Positions 27,683-35,868 of a stretch of DNA of 64,000 nt are shown piece after piece. Each line of letters begins with the position of its first letter. The stretch's first letter is position 1. Both the position numbers and the translations under genes were made by a program. The stretch lies in NCBI GenBank assembly GCA_965262785.1, contig OZ253559.1, positions 3,348,001 to 3,412,000 on the forward strand, in the 5' to 3' direction. Source of the DNA: G965218495 sp965262785. Its GTDB lineage: Bacteria > Bacteroidota > Rhodothermia > Rhodothermales > Bin80. The notes under the pieces are model-generated. The model did not search any database and was not told the origin of the DNA. It was given only the letters and a program-made list of their open reading frames with translations.

Positions 27683-28999
27683 TCAGCAGCGCACTACTGC
27701 GCGGGGGCATCCAGCGGCAGGTGTTGCCTTTGCAGCCCCTTGGGGCTGGCAGACCGAATCCCCACTAACCCATTGACCCCCGGAGGTGCTCAGCGCCTGG
27801 GTCAGCTCCTTCATGTCCTCCCGGCGTATCGGCTTCAGATTCGACTCGTACTGCATGAATATCGCCCCGCACCAGCGCTGACGCATCCCCGATGATCCCC
27901 AGCGCTTCACGTTCCGTGATCGGTTCGCAATAATGCTGTTGAGGTTCTCGATGATGTTTGTCGTCTTCAGACTGTCTCTGACAGCCTGGTTCCGCACCCC
28001 CAACCGGTGAAGCGCCAGCGTATCCTCCATACCCTCCTCCAGACTGCGTGCGGCTTTCGGGCACGACCGCTGCAGCGCTTCATGCAGCGACACAAGCGCC
28101 GCCCGTGCCTCTGCGTACGTGGGCAGTTCCCAAGCCGCCTGAAGCCGACGCTTCATTTGCGTGGCCGCTGGCTCGCTCTTGATGTGACGCGTCACATTGG
28201 TACGCTTGTGCCACTGGCAGCGCTGGAATACGACCGCATCCCCAAACACCGCGCCGATCCCCTTGCGAAGCCCGCGGCTGCCGTCCACCTGCACCAACAG
28301 CTTGTCGGTATGGGTGAAGCCCCGACGCAACAGATCCTGCAGCAGCGACTCCACCTGCGCACTGTTCTCGGTACGGCTTTCCGCAAAGCCCAGTACGACC
28401 TTCTCGCCCTCGGTCGTGATGCCCATCGCTACGATCATCTGCATACCAGCCAAATACTTGCCATCAAGCAGGAGCACCGCAAAGGTGTGCTGATCGAAGC
28501 GGCGCGTCTCAAATGCCTTCAGTAGCGCTGCCGTCTGCGTTATGAAGGCGTTGCCAATGCTGCTGGCACTCAACCCCAGACTATCGGTGAAGACTTGGGC
28601 CGCCTGCCTGTAATTGCGCCGCGACAGTCCACACAGCAACCTTCTTACCACGCTTTCCCGGTCCATAAGCCCACGCTCGCGCAAGAGGCGGTACGTTTGC
28701 AGAGGACGCTCCTTTCGGGTTCGTACATTCCGCACGCGCGGAACGCGGACCGCAATGCGCTCCAAACCGACGCGGATGGAACCCGGATTCGCCCCCCAGC
28801 GCTGAAAGCCGGTCTTATGGTGCTTCCCACGTGCACCGCATATGAAGTGGGCCTCGGCCTCCATGACCCATGTGGCCATCTTGGTAAGAAGATGATCAAG
28901 ACTTCCAAGGCAGCTGGCCAGGCCGATGAAATTCCTTTGCGCAAGCCCGCGAAGGTCCTCGATGAGTGATTGATCCAGCATAGGGGTATGGGTCATCAT
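27683..28999 (-). CDS. IS256-family (Mutator-like) transposase
   Basis: A 438-residue transposase with the catalytic triad: LLLDGKYLAGMQMIVAMGI (first Asp), LLVQVDGSRGLRKGI followed by VVFQRCQWHKRTNV (second Asp and the C/H motif), and SLKTTNIIENLNSIIANRS (Glu). It catalyses copy-out/paste-in movement of IS256 elements. The ATG at 28999 overlaps the stop of the upstream homologue (ATGA), so translation is probably coupled. The C-terminal tail (GQWVSGDSVCQPQG...) is low in conserved residues. No frameshift is seen. Confidence 0.95.
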   Translation of the reverse strand: MMTHTPMLDQSLIEDLRGLAQRNFIGLASCLGSLDHLLTKMATWVMEAEAHFICGARGKHHKTGFQRWGANPGSIRVGLERIAVRVPRVRNVRTRKERPLQTYRLLRERGLMDRESVVRRLLCGLSRRNYRQAAQVFTDSLGLSASSIGNAFITQTAALLKAFETRRFDQHTFAVLLLDGKYLAGMQMIVAMGITTEGEKVVLGFAESRTENSAQVESLLQDLLRRGFTHTDKLLVQVDGSRGLRKGIGAVFGDAVVFQRCQWHKRTNVTRHIKSEPAATQMKRRLQAAWELPTYAEARAALVSLHEALQRSCPKAARSLEEGMEDTLALHRLGVRNQAVRDSLKTTNIIENLNSIIANRSRNVKRWGSSGMRQRWCGAIFMQYESNLKPIRREDMKELTQALSTSGGQWVSGDSVCQPQGAAKATPAAGCPRAVVRC

Positions 29000-29964
29000 A
29001 CGGCGTTGAGGTTGATGAGAATCTCACGAAGTTGTGGCAGATGGGCCGCATGGGCCACACGGCGCAGATGAGCCTCGTGTTCCAACAGTGCCAGTGCCAT
29101 CTGTTCGCGTTGCTGGAAAACGGCGCTGGCCGGGGTCTGCAACCTGCGACTGATGGCATCCATGAAGCGCATCACGCGCAGCCCCCGGTCGAGCTTGAGC
29201 AGCATGCCCGTGCGTTGAATCGTCAGAGATTGCTCCAGGCCCTCCCATAAAACCTTCGCTGCGGACCGATTGACGCGCGTCAAGTCCTGGTGAATACGGG
29301 TGAGTGCGCGTTCAGCTTCCCGGGCATCGAACCCGTTCCATGCCTGGCGGAGGCGATTGCGATACACAGGAACAAGGTCTTCCGGAAGACCACAGGTGAC
29401 TTGATCCAACAGCGTATTGAGACAGCGCTGTATAGCGACCCTGGGGCCGAACACCTGGCGCACCGCCGATTGAAGTCCCGTACTGCTGGGCAGCACACAG
29501 AGCAGCCCATCGGCGGCCGAAAGACCACGATCGCACAGCGACTGCACAAAGGACGTAAGAGCAGAGACGTTTTCAGGGTAGCACGCTACCAGGCCAAGTA
29601 TGCGGCGATAGCCCGTGATGGTCAGACCCGCTCCAAGAACGATGCTAACGCCGCGTGGGCACAGCCCGCGCAGCCAGATCGCAACGATCGGGTCGTCTTG
29701 CAGACTGCGCGAATGCAACAGCTGCCACGCTTCATTCAACTGCGCCGAGTCCGGCTTTGTGTCCTGGGCCGCAGCAGAAGCCTTGATCACTACGGGCGGT
29801 GGCACCGGCTGCTGCTGCGCTGCCGGAATGGGCCAGTCGGTGGTCAATTGTTGCAGTATGTGCGTGCAGAGCTTCATCAGAAGCCGCCGCGCGTCACCGG
29901 AGGGATTGATCTGGGCGTCTGCAGGCGCCTCAGTGCTCCCCAAAACAGGCTGTGAGGGGTTCAT
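28996..29964 (-). CDS. Catalytically dead IS256 transposase homologue (accessory protein?)
   Basis: A 322-residue protein aligning with residues about 155-400 of the downstream transposase. LRGLCPRGVSIVLGAGLTITG pairs with LDGKYLAGMQMIVAMGITTEG, GLQSAVRQVFGPRVAIQRC with GLRKGIGAVFGDAVVFQRC, and AWNGFDAREAERALTRIH with AWELPTYAEARAALVSLH. At the catalytic sites the first Asp is Arg, the second is Pro, and the Glu is Asp or absent. The N-terminal DNA-binding part is replaced by a Pro/Gln-rich segment (AAQQQPVPPPVVIKAS). The frame is intact, ends in an ATGA overlap with the active transposase and lies within the IS ends, so it is likely a maintained accessory subunit or a regulator of transposition, not debris. 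That role is inference; homology is visible directly. Confidence 0.82.
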   Translation of the reverse strand: MNPSQPVLGSTEAPADAQINPSGDARRLLMKLCTHILQQLTTDWPIPAAQQQPVPPPVVIKASAAAQDTKPDSAQLNEAWQLLHSRSLQDDPIVAIWLRGLCPRGVSIVLGAGLTITGYRRILGLVACYPENVSALTSFVQSLCDRGLSAADGLLCVLPSSTGLQSAVRQVFGPRVAIQRCLNTLLDQVTCGLPEDLVPVYRNRLRQAWNGFDAREAERALTRIHQDLTRVNRSAAKVLWEGLEQSLTIQRTGMLLKLDRGLRVMRFMDAISRRLQTPASAVFQQREQMALALLEHEAHLRRVAHAAHLPQLREILINLNAV

Positions 29965-30044
29965 ATGGTTGGAAAGGAGTGGTGGAGGCTAGGGTCCACC
30001 TCCACAGCAACTTTCCAATTCCCAACTTGAATTTGTGCAATCCC

Positions 30045-30052
30045 AGGTTGAC
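30045..30052 (+). repeat. Target duplication, right, of IS256-family element
   Basis: AGGTTGAC, the partner of 27371-27378. Confidence 0.92.
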
Positions 30053-30437
30053 CCTTCCAAAAGGATTTGCGAGAGCGAACAAAGTCGTTTCTGTAACCCA
30101 GCCAGACCAATATGGGAATCCACAATTGCCAGACGGGAGTGCGCAACAGCTCGCTGCCCTTCTCGAGTATCGCGCCCTTGCTAAGCATGGGGCCTACCCG
30201 CTAGTGGATCAGTTTTTGTCCCCCGGATTGAAAATTGCCTGGGTGGACTTTCTCCAGAATCGCCTCGCGCGTCTGGGGCCGACCAGCCCCAGCTGCGCGC
30301 TGCTGTCCCTGCTCAGAAAAAGTTACCTCTATTTGTCGCAGACCGGCGCAATTAGTTGATATTGATCAGACGGCACCTTACGGTCGGCAAGATTCTCAGC
30401 TTCTGCTCGCACTCAATCAATAAAACCTGGATCAGCC
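30053..30437. promoter_or_regulatory. B2 upstream region, conserved with unit 1
   Basis: About 385 bases collinear with 23260-23646 upstream of B1. It is separated from the A2 half of the original intergenic region by the IS256-family insertion. I see no clear promoter boxes. Confidence 0.5.
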
Positions 30438-31655
30438 ATGTCGCCTACTCCTGTAACGGTTACCAGCTCGCTTGCCCTGACACTCTTTTTGTTTGGCAGC
30501 GGGTGTGGTGCCGGCAGCCTTGATGCCAGCAAAGCTTGGTCCGGCACGATCGATACGCTTGCTTCCGGCGAGATCGAAGTCCGAAACACAGATGAGCCAC
30601 TTTGGGCGCCTCAAAACGCATGGCAGGTGGTGGAGGAAATCAGGATCGGAAACGACACAGGTGACGAGGCCCGAATCTTTGGAGACATCACCTCCTTTGA
30701 TGTGGATGCGCAGGGACAAATCTATGTGCTCGATTTTCAGGCACAAGAGGTTAGCATTTTTGACTCGGACGGCTCCTTTGAACGCGCGGTGGGGAGCAGT
30801 GGAACCGGACCGGGGGAATTCGAGCAGGCCATCGCGGTTGACATCTCCCGGAATGGAGAAATCTGGGTCATGGAGATGCTCAAGGGACGACTTTCCATAT
30901 TCGACCCCGACGGCAAGTACCTGAGTTGGGAGCCTGTCGGCAACCCTGGCGTAGCCCTGAGACCCTATTTGGGCGGGTTCGACGCAATGGGTCGCTACAA
31001 CGCGATAATCTTTTCCTTTCATGAGTCCGGGGAAACGCAGGCCATGGGCCGGTTCGATCAGTCCCTTACTCCGCTTGATACAATCGCGATTCCCGAGACT
31101 ACTAAGAATAGGGATGCCTTCAGACACGTTAGTGACGACGGGCGCATGTCGATTAGCGCGACAATTCCATTTCAGGAATCCTTCGATTGGCGCCGCTCCC
31201 CAACGGGCAATCTATGGACGCTTTCTACCGGAGCGTATGAGCTTGCCGAGCTGACCCCCAGCGGAGAGACGCTTCGAAGAGTCACCAGGGAGCATGAACC
31301 ACTTCAGGTGACCGAAGAAGACCGGCAAGAGGCGAACGAGAGTTTCCGGCGCTTCATTAGTCGAGGCGGAACGGTCGATTGGTCCAGGATTCCCACTACC
31401 AAGCCGGCCACCGTGTCCTTCTTCTGTGACGACGAAGGCAATCTTTGGGTGATGCTTGAAGCAGCGATCCCCGGGGACGAAGGCCGTCTCTTCGACCTGT
31501 TTGACCCTGAAGGACGCTATCTGGGAGAAATACGGCTCCCATTCTCATTGCAGTCAGATCCCGAACCAATCGTACAAAATGGAATCCTCTATGGTATCAC
31601 AACGGATGAGCTTGGTGCCCCGAATGTTGTGAGAGCGCGGATAGAAAAGCCTTAG
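30438..31655 (+). CDS. Six-bladed beta-propeller lipoprotein, copy B2 (intact)
   Basis: A 405-residue lipoprotein with signal and lipobox LTLFLFGSGC (Cys about residue 23). Propeller blades are seen as TSFDVDAQGQIYVLDFQAQEVSIFDSDGSF, GSSGTGPGEFEQ, AVDISRNGEIWVMEMLKGRLSIFDPDGKYL, NLWTLSTGAYELAELTPSGETL and GNLWVMLEAAIPGDEGRLFDLFDPEGRYLGEI. The GTGPGEF motif and blade spacing place it in the 6-bladed propeller group. It is anchored in a membrane by its lipid; partner and ligand are unknown. It is the intact reference for B1, which the intron splits. It is divergent from A2, with the IS256-family element between. Confidence 0.88.
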   Translation: MSPTPVTVTSSLALTLFLFGSGCGAGSLDASKAWSGTIDTLASGEIEVRNTDEPLWAPQNAWQVVEEIRIGNDTGDEARIFGDITSFDVDAQGQIYVLDFQAQEVSIFDSDGSFERAVGSSGTGPGEFEQAIAVDISRNGEIWVMEMLKGRLSIFDPDGKYLSWEPVGNPGVALRPYLGGFDAMGRYNAIIFSFHESGETQAMGRFDQSLTPLDTIAIPETTKNRDAFRHVSDDGRMSISATIPFQESFDWRRSPTGNLWTLSTGAYELAELTPSGETLRRVTREHEPLQVTEEDRQEANESFRRFISRGGTVDWSRIPTTKPATVSFFCDDEGNLWVMLEAAIPGDEGRLFDLFDPEGRYLGEIRLPFSLQSDPEPIVQNGILYGITTDELGAPNVVRARIEKP

Positions 31656-31659
31656 CGGA

Positions 31660-31866
31660 CTAATTTGCTGCATTAGCAGCTAGGGTCGATTTGCCGGGTT
31701 CGGAGCAAGGCAGGCAAAGCATTCCTTCCAGATGGCGCGCCGCCTCCTGGAATTGTACCTGCTTCCGGAACCGGATCTGGGGCGTACCGGTGACGGCCTT
31801 GAAGCGATACTGGAAGCCCGAGGCGCTCATTTCGACCTCTTCGACAAGCGTCTCGTGCGCGATCAA
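31660..31866 (-). pseudogene. AraC-type HTH relic, copy 2
   Basis: The minus strand encodes TLVEEVEMSASGFQYRFKAV and then TGTPQIRFRKQVQFQEAARHL, again the second half of an AraC DNA-binding domain, convergent to B2. It is collinear with the relic at 25754-25964. The N-terminal part is missing. Confidence 0.55.
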
Positions 31867-31876
31867 CTGAGTGTAT

Positions 31877-33400
31877 AGCTCGCATTCTGGCCTTAATTCA
31901 ACAAGACCAGTCCAGCAAGAGCGCGCGTCCCATTATGGCCGCATCCCGAATGCAATTCGAGGCCATTCGCTGCTGGCGAAGGCGCACAACCGCTAACCCG
32001 GCAGTCGTATTGGTTCTTCGACGCGGGCAGGCGGCCCCGGCATCCTATGTACCGATATCCCAAGCGACAGCGATTCGCGTCCCTGTTTCCTCGACGGTCA
32101 CTGTCCCGAATGCGCGGCTACCCCGTACAGCCAGCAACCGCACACCCATTGGCACGTTCGCCTTCGCCACCACGACACCGGTGTTATCCAGGACCAGCCA
32201 CGTAGTTGTCTGGCCGCTCTCTGGCCGGCTCAGTCTGATCCACAGGTGCCCAGCGTCATCTAGCAACAGGCCAGTGAACGCTGGCTTCATAGCCTGAATA
32301 TTCTCAAAGATCTTCGTACGAAGGTCACTATCACGGAATCTTGCAGCTGTTCCTTCTCGCTCTGCCTGGGTAACGAAAATCGGCATGTGTGGCAAGGTGA
32401 TTCTGTGCTGCTTGCCACCATTTAGCGGCACGCCGGTGATGTCAATGGCGTCGCCCATGCCATAGTACAAAACCTGACCAGCACTCAGTGCAAAGTGTGG
32501 GCGGGCAGCATACGGCAAGACACGGATGCCAGCTCCGAATCCCATGTCGATGGGCACGTACACTGGGACAGGGAGCTGCGCTAAGGTATCGATGGCTACA
32601 GTCCCATCCCAGTGCACAAGCTTGGCAAGGCGGGCCATCTTACTGGATTCCTCTGAGTCAGGAGGATAGAAGCTGGAAAACTCCATCAAGAGCCCGCGAT
32701 TGGTTGCTCCCAGAAATGCAAGAGGCCGGAGCGCACGGTTTGCACTATTCACCACAGTAACGCTCGCGACCAAGGACTGGTCTTGCGGAGAGAAAGTGGT
32801 AAGTCGGAATGCCCTCCTATCCCATGCATACAAGGAGTCCCCTGGCCCAATGTGAACACTTGGCGCCTCAGCGAACTCCCCGGCTCCCTCGCCCTCCCGA
32901 CCGAATTCGCCAATCAGCACTCCATCACTGGAAAACATGCGGATGCCCTTGGATTCGCTGCCTGTGACGTAAAGTTGTCCCTTGGAATCGACCGCCATGG
33001 CCCTAACGAAACCCAAGGGCACGGAATCACCGGCCGCATCATCCCCAATGCGAAACGTTTCGGAGAAGGTGAGTTCACTTGGTGGGGAATTTGCATCGGC
33101 GCCACCAAGGCGCTGGGCGTCCGCGCGCTGGCACGCCCCTACGGCAAGCACAACCGCTGTGAGGACAAATGCCGTCCAATTCTTCGCTTGCGAAAGACCT
33201 GTCATACCACCCCCCATTTGAAAACCTTGTCTGGATACCAGTACCGCTTTCTATTGTTGCTGCTTTCCAGCAGCGAGTGCTTCATAAATCAAATTCGCCC
33301 CTCCAAGGAGACCCGCAAGTGCGACAAAAGTCGCTTCTGCAACCCAACCAGTTCAATTTGGAAATCCAACGCTGCCCGAAGGGGCAAACGCAGTCGTTTG
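31877..33400. repeat. Tandem propeller unit 3 (partial: A3 only)
   Basis: It starts with the same AGCTCGCATTCTGGCCTTA junction and covers the 3' flank, gene A3 and part of the upstream region (CGTTTCTGTAACCC-like sequence, here CGCTTCTGCAACCC). Similarity fades after about 33400. No B copy follows; an SDR gene lies next. It is the most diverged of the three. Confidence 0.75.
32045..33205 (-). CDS. Secreted six-bladed beta-propeller protein, copy A3
   Basis: A 386-residue paralogue of A1 and A2 with signal NWTAFVLTAVVLAVGACQRADAQ. Here the signal contains a Cys (VGAC), so it may be a lipoprotein, unlike A1 and A2 (AAGQ). Blades include AMAVDSKGQLYVTGSESKGIRMFSSDG, EGAGEFAEAP and LLDDAGHLWIRLSR. 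The signature is EGAGEF instead of GPGEF. The ATG at 33205 corresponds to the A1 start; another ATG lies 12 nt upstream. No divergent B partner is present. Confidence 0.85.
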   Translation of the reverse strand: MTGLSQAKNWTAFVLTAVVLAVGACQRADAQRLGGADANSPPSELTFSETFRIGDDAAGDSVPLGFVRAMAVDSKGQLYVTGSESKGIRMFSSDGVLIGEFGREGEGAGEFAEAPSVHIGPGDSLYAWDRRAFRLTTFSPQDQSLVASVTVVNSANRALRPLAFLGATNRGLLMEFSSFYPPDSEESSKMARLAKLVHWDGTVAIDTLAQLPVPVYVPIDMGFGAGIRVLPYAARPHFALSAGQVLYYGMGDAIDITGVPLNGGKQHRITLPHMPIFVTQAEREGTAARFRDSDLRTKIFENIQAMKPAFTGLLLDDAGHLWIRLSRPESGQTTTWLVLDNTGVVVAKANVPMGVRLLAVRGSRAFGTVTVEETGTRIAVAWDIGT

Positions 33401-33574
33401 CTGCCATTAAGATCCGGCAGCCATGCGCGAACAGCCCTTGCGCAGCTGCATCCAAGGTTCAAGAGCATATCCTCGGACATCGCGAGGCACCCTCGTGCGG
33501 CATCTCATGGCAGGCGCGAACCCTACTACCAGTCCCGAATCAAGACCCTGCCGAGTCCCCGCTATTCCTTCTGC
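33206..33574. other. Intergenic region: end of unit 3 and spacer to SDR
   Basis: The first 200 bases are diverged propeller-unit upstream sequence; the remainder shows no gene or RNA that I can support. Confidence 0.5.
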
Positions 33575-34366
33575 TCAAGCGTCCGGCCCTGCAACATCCT
33601 TAGACGGATTACGCCCTATCATCGGGTACTGCTCGAGGTCCACTACAGCCCCGCTGACGGGCCGAGATGCATCGCTTAGCCAGTATATTGCCGCAGCAGC
33701 TATCGTTTCCGGGCCGATAAGGCCGCCGGAGGGCGCAACCGTACGCGGAAGGCGCCCAGGCCAATCCGGTGGCAAGCCATCGGCCACCTTGAGCTGGAAC
33801 TCGTTGTCCGTAAGTACCCAACCCGGGTTTATCTGGTTGACCCGAATCCCGTAGTAGTGATGCAGTCCATCGCCCAGATTGCGTGACATGGTCATCAGTG
33901 CACCCTTGGAGATGCTGTAGGCCAACAGCGGGACCTCGCCACAGTAGGCATTGACCGATCCGATGTTGAGAACGCTCCCGTGCGTTTGCTTCAAATGCGG
34001 GAGTGCCGCCTGGATCAGCATGAGCGGCGCCCGTACGTTGACCGCCATCACATTGTCAAATAGCGCCGTATCCGTGGAGTGTATGTCCGACCGCGGAATG
34101 AAAGCCGCGTTGTTTACCACACCATGAATCTCTCCAAAGGCGGATATGGCCGACTGCACTATTCGACCGGCTGCGCCTGGATCCTGCAAGTCATCAATGT
34201 GAACTGTCGACGCTTCGCCGATCATAGCTGCCGTCTCCCGGGCTCCTTCCTCATTCCTGTCGGTGATCACTACACGAGCGCCCTCGCGCGCGCACTGAAT
34301 AGCGATGGCGCGCCCTATTCCACCTGCGCTGCCGGTTACTATGTTGACTTTGCCTACTAGCTGCAT
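33575..34366 (-). CDS. SDR-family oxidoreductase
   Basis: A 263-residue short-chain dehydrogenase/reductase. The nucleotide-binding site TGSAGGIGRAIA is near residue 12 and TDRNEEG near residue 36, with Asp suggesting NAD(H) preference. NNAA is present (VVNNAAFIPRS), followed by the catalytic Ser (LNIGSVNAYCGE), YSISKGA (Tyr-x-x-x-Lys) and the C-terminal INPGWVLTDNE. It oxidises or reduces a secondary alcohol or ketone in the cytoplasm; substrate unknown. Its start overlaps the 3' end of the alcohol dehydrogenase by 10 bases, so the two form one transcription unit and may act in series on a sugar or polyol. Confidence 0.93.
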   Translation of the reverse strand: MQLVGKVNIVTGSAGGIGRAIAIQCAREGARVVITDRNEEGARETAAMIGEASTVHIDDLQDPGAAGRIVQSAISAFGEIHGVVNNAAFIPRSDIHSTDTALFDNVMAVNVRAPLMLIQAALPHLKQTHGSVLNIGSVNAYCGEVPLLAYSISKGALMTMSRNLGDGLHHYYGIRVNQINPGWVLTDNEFQLKVADGLPPDWPGRLPRTVAPSGGLIGPETIAAAAIYWLSDASRPVSGAVVDLEQYPMIGRNPSKDVAGPDA

Positions 34367-35376
34367 GGCTTTAGCACTGCTTTAACGATTTTGCCTTGGT
34401 GCATGACATCGAAGGCTGCTTGCCACTCCTCAAGTGGCCAGACGCCACCGATGAGCGGATCAAGGTTTAGGCGCCCCGCTGCCATTAGGGCAAGCACGGA
34501 TTCCCAAACCGGGAAGTTGTGGCTAAAGGTACCGCGCAGCGTGATGCCCTTCTGGACCAACGGATCGAGAGAATAGCCGAATGGCTCTGGCCCCCACCCC
34601 ACCTTTGTGATCCAGCCACCAGGCATGACCAGTTGCATAGCGGTAAAAAGCGCCCGCGAAACCCCCGTCGCGTCAATAACACCACTTACCCCCAACGGTC
34701 CACCCACATCTTCCGGCACCGTGTCAAACGTGGCCATGCCGTACTGCCGGGCTACGCGCAGCCTTTCCTGATCCTGGGGCTGCCCGATAATAGTCACCGT
34801 AGCGCCTTGAAGCTGAGCCATCATGCCGCAGAGCAAGCCAATAGGTCCAGGACCCAGAACTACCACGTGGTCGCCCGGGCGCACGCTGGCATGGTGTACT
34901 ACGGCGTTATACGCCACGCTACACGGCTCCGCCAATGCCGCATGCAGGAATGACACGCCCTGCGGAAGGCGGTGCAAACACCGGGCGGGCGTGCGCACAA
35001 AGCGCGTCATTGCACCGTCAACGCCATACCCGAACCCTTTCCGGGCGGGGTCAAGATTATAAAGCCCTTGCCGCGTTAGCGGCGAAAGGGGGTCTACCAT
35101 GGCCGCAGTTTCACTGACCACGCGGTCTCCCATGCGAAAGCCCTGTGCGCGCGCCCCTATTCTCGCGACAGTGCCAGCAAATTCGTGCCCCAGAATTACC
35201 GGATACTCGACAGGCCAGCCATGCGTACCCTGCCACTGGTGAACATCAGAGCCGCACACGGAAACTGCCGCGACCTCCAGGAGCACTTCTTCCGCTGCGA
35301 TGTCGGGTATGCCAACTGCCCGTAACTCCACGCTCAGTGGCTCGCTGGAGTAGTTGACGACCACGGGCTCTTTCAT
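34357..35376 (-). CDS. Zinc-type alcohol dehydrogenase (MDR), sorbitol/threonine dehydrogenase-like
   Basis: A 339-residue medium-chain dehydrogenase. The catalytic zinc site is SVCGSDVHQWQG (Cys) and ILGHEFAGTVARIG (the GHE motif). The Rossmann fold follows (VVVLGPGPIGLLCGMMAQLQGA). The structural-zinc loop, usually with four cysteines, reads PLSPLTRQGLYNLDPARK and contains none, so the structural zinc is lost, as in some sorbitol-dehydrogenase relatives. It oxidises an alcohol with NAD(P). I use the ATG at 35376; a TTG 18 nt upstream is possible. It is first gene of the pair with the SDR. Confidence 0.92.
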   Translation of the reverse strand: MKEPVVVNYSSEPLSVELRAVGIPDIAAEEVLLEVAAVSVCGSDVHQWQGTHGWPVEYPVILGHEFAGTVARIGARAQGFRMGDRVVSETAAMVDPLSPLTRQGLYNLDPARKGFGYGVDGAMTRFVRTPARCLHRLPQGVSFLHAALAEPCSVAYNAVVHHASVRPGDHVVVLGPGPIGLLCGMMAQLQGATVTIIGQPQDQERLRVARQYGMATFDTVPEDVGGPLGVSGVIDATGVSRALFTAMQLVMPGGWITKVGWGPEPFGYSLDPLVQKGITLRGTFSHNFPVWESVLALMAAGRLNLDPLIGGVWPLEEWQAAFDVMHQGKIVKAVLKPCS

Positions 35377-35868
35377 TGGCTTACAAGAATCCAAAGCAAA
35401 TTACGCATCGTCCCACAAACCCAAGTTATTCGCATTCGCTTGCAAAGCATAGCCAATACGGAGTATGAGGTTCTGCCGGTATTTCCACCATCCAACCCGT
35501 CACGCGACGCCGCATAGGTGAGTGCCCGGAGGCACCGCCCTTCCCGTAAGTCCGGCACGGCGGTGCCCAATCCACAGAAAATGGCGCTTTTCGCCCCGAC
35601 CTGCACCATGCGCGAGCGATGGAAGCCTCGCCTACGCGGGGCGCTGACCATGCCTGCAAAGGCACCCATCAGGTGAATCGATGGCGTAGCGAAATACTCT
35701 TTGCCCTTCCCTACAACAAATCGGGTCAGGTAAACCTGCATGGTCACCATGGATGTGAATCCGCTGATTTCTGCAGCACGGGCTCCCGAATTGATGATTG
35801 GCTGGCCATGACTCCGGCTCGGGCCACCATGCAAGTATGCCTCAACCATCGGAAACATCTCCCTAGCC
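35377..35868. other. Intergenic region with hairpin, upstream of dehydrogenase pair
   Basis: About 490 bases without a recognisable gene. An open frame of 161 codons on the minus strand has no family resemblance. It holds a perfect 9-bp inverted repeat, GGCACCGCC at 35531-35539 and GGCGGTGCC at 35559-35567, around a 19-nt loop, with no T-tract. The last eight bases (CCCTAGCC, 35861-35868) are the left target duplication of the IS4-family element. Confidence 0.55.
35531..35567. repeat. 9-bp inverted repeat (hairpin)
   Basis: GGCACCGCC and GGCGGTGCC pair perfectly with a 19-nt loop. It is a possible RNA leader structure for the dehydrogenase transcript; it is not a classic terminator. Confidence 0.5.

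Larger units (their letters stand above)
27379..30044 (-). mobile_element. IS256-family element with two overlapping genes (2,666 bp)
   Basis: Terminal inverted repeats of 24 bp match at 21 positions. The left end starts GGGATTGCACAAAATTTAG, and the right end read inward starts GGGATTGCACAAATTCAAG. The flanks carry a perfect 8-bp target duplication AGGTTGAC, as expected for IS256. The element holds a diverged transposase homologue (28996-29964) followed by a normal IS256 transposase (27683-28999), overlapping by 4 nt. About 300 bases at the left end (27379-27682) have no gene. At 2.67 kb it is about twice the usual IS256 length because of the extra gene. Confidence 0.93.
25971..31876. repeat. 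Tandem propeller unit 2 (A2-, B2+), with IS256-family element
   Basis: Second copy of the divergent propeller pair. The 2,666-bp element at 27379-30044 plus its 8-bp duplication lies between A2 and B2. Without it the unit is about 3,232 bp and collinear with unit 1. Confidence 0.85.

Noticed and set aside
35373..35858. 161-codon open frame upstream of the dehydrogenase pair
   Set aside because: No recognisable domain; it spans the GC-rich hairpin and ends at the IS target site. More likely non-coding.
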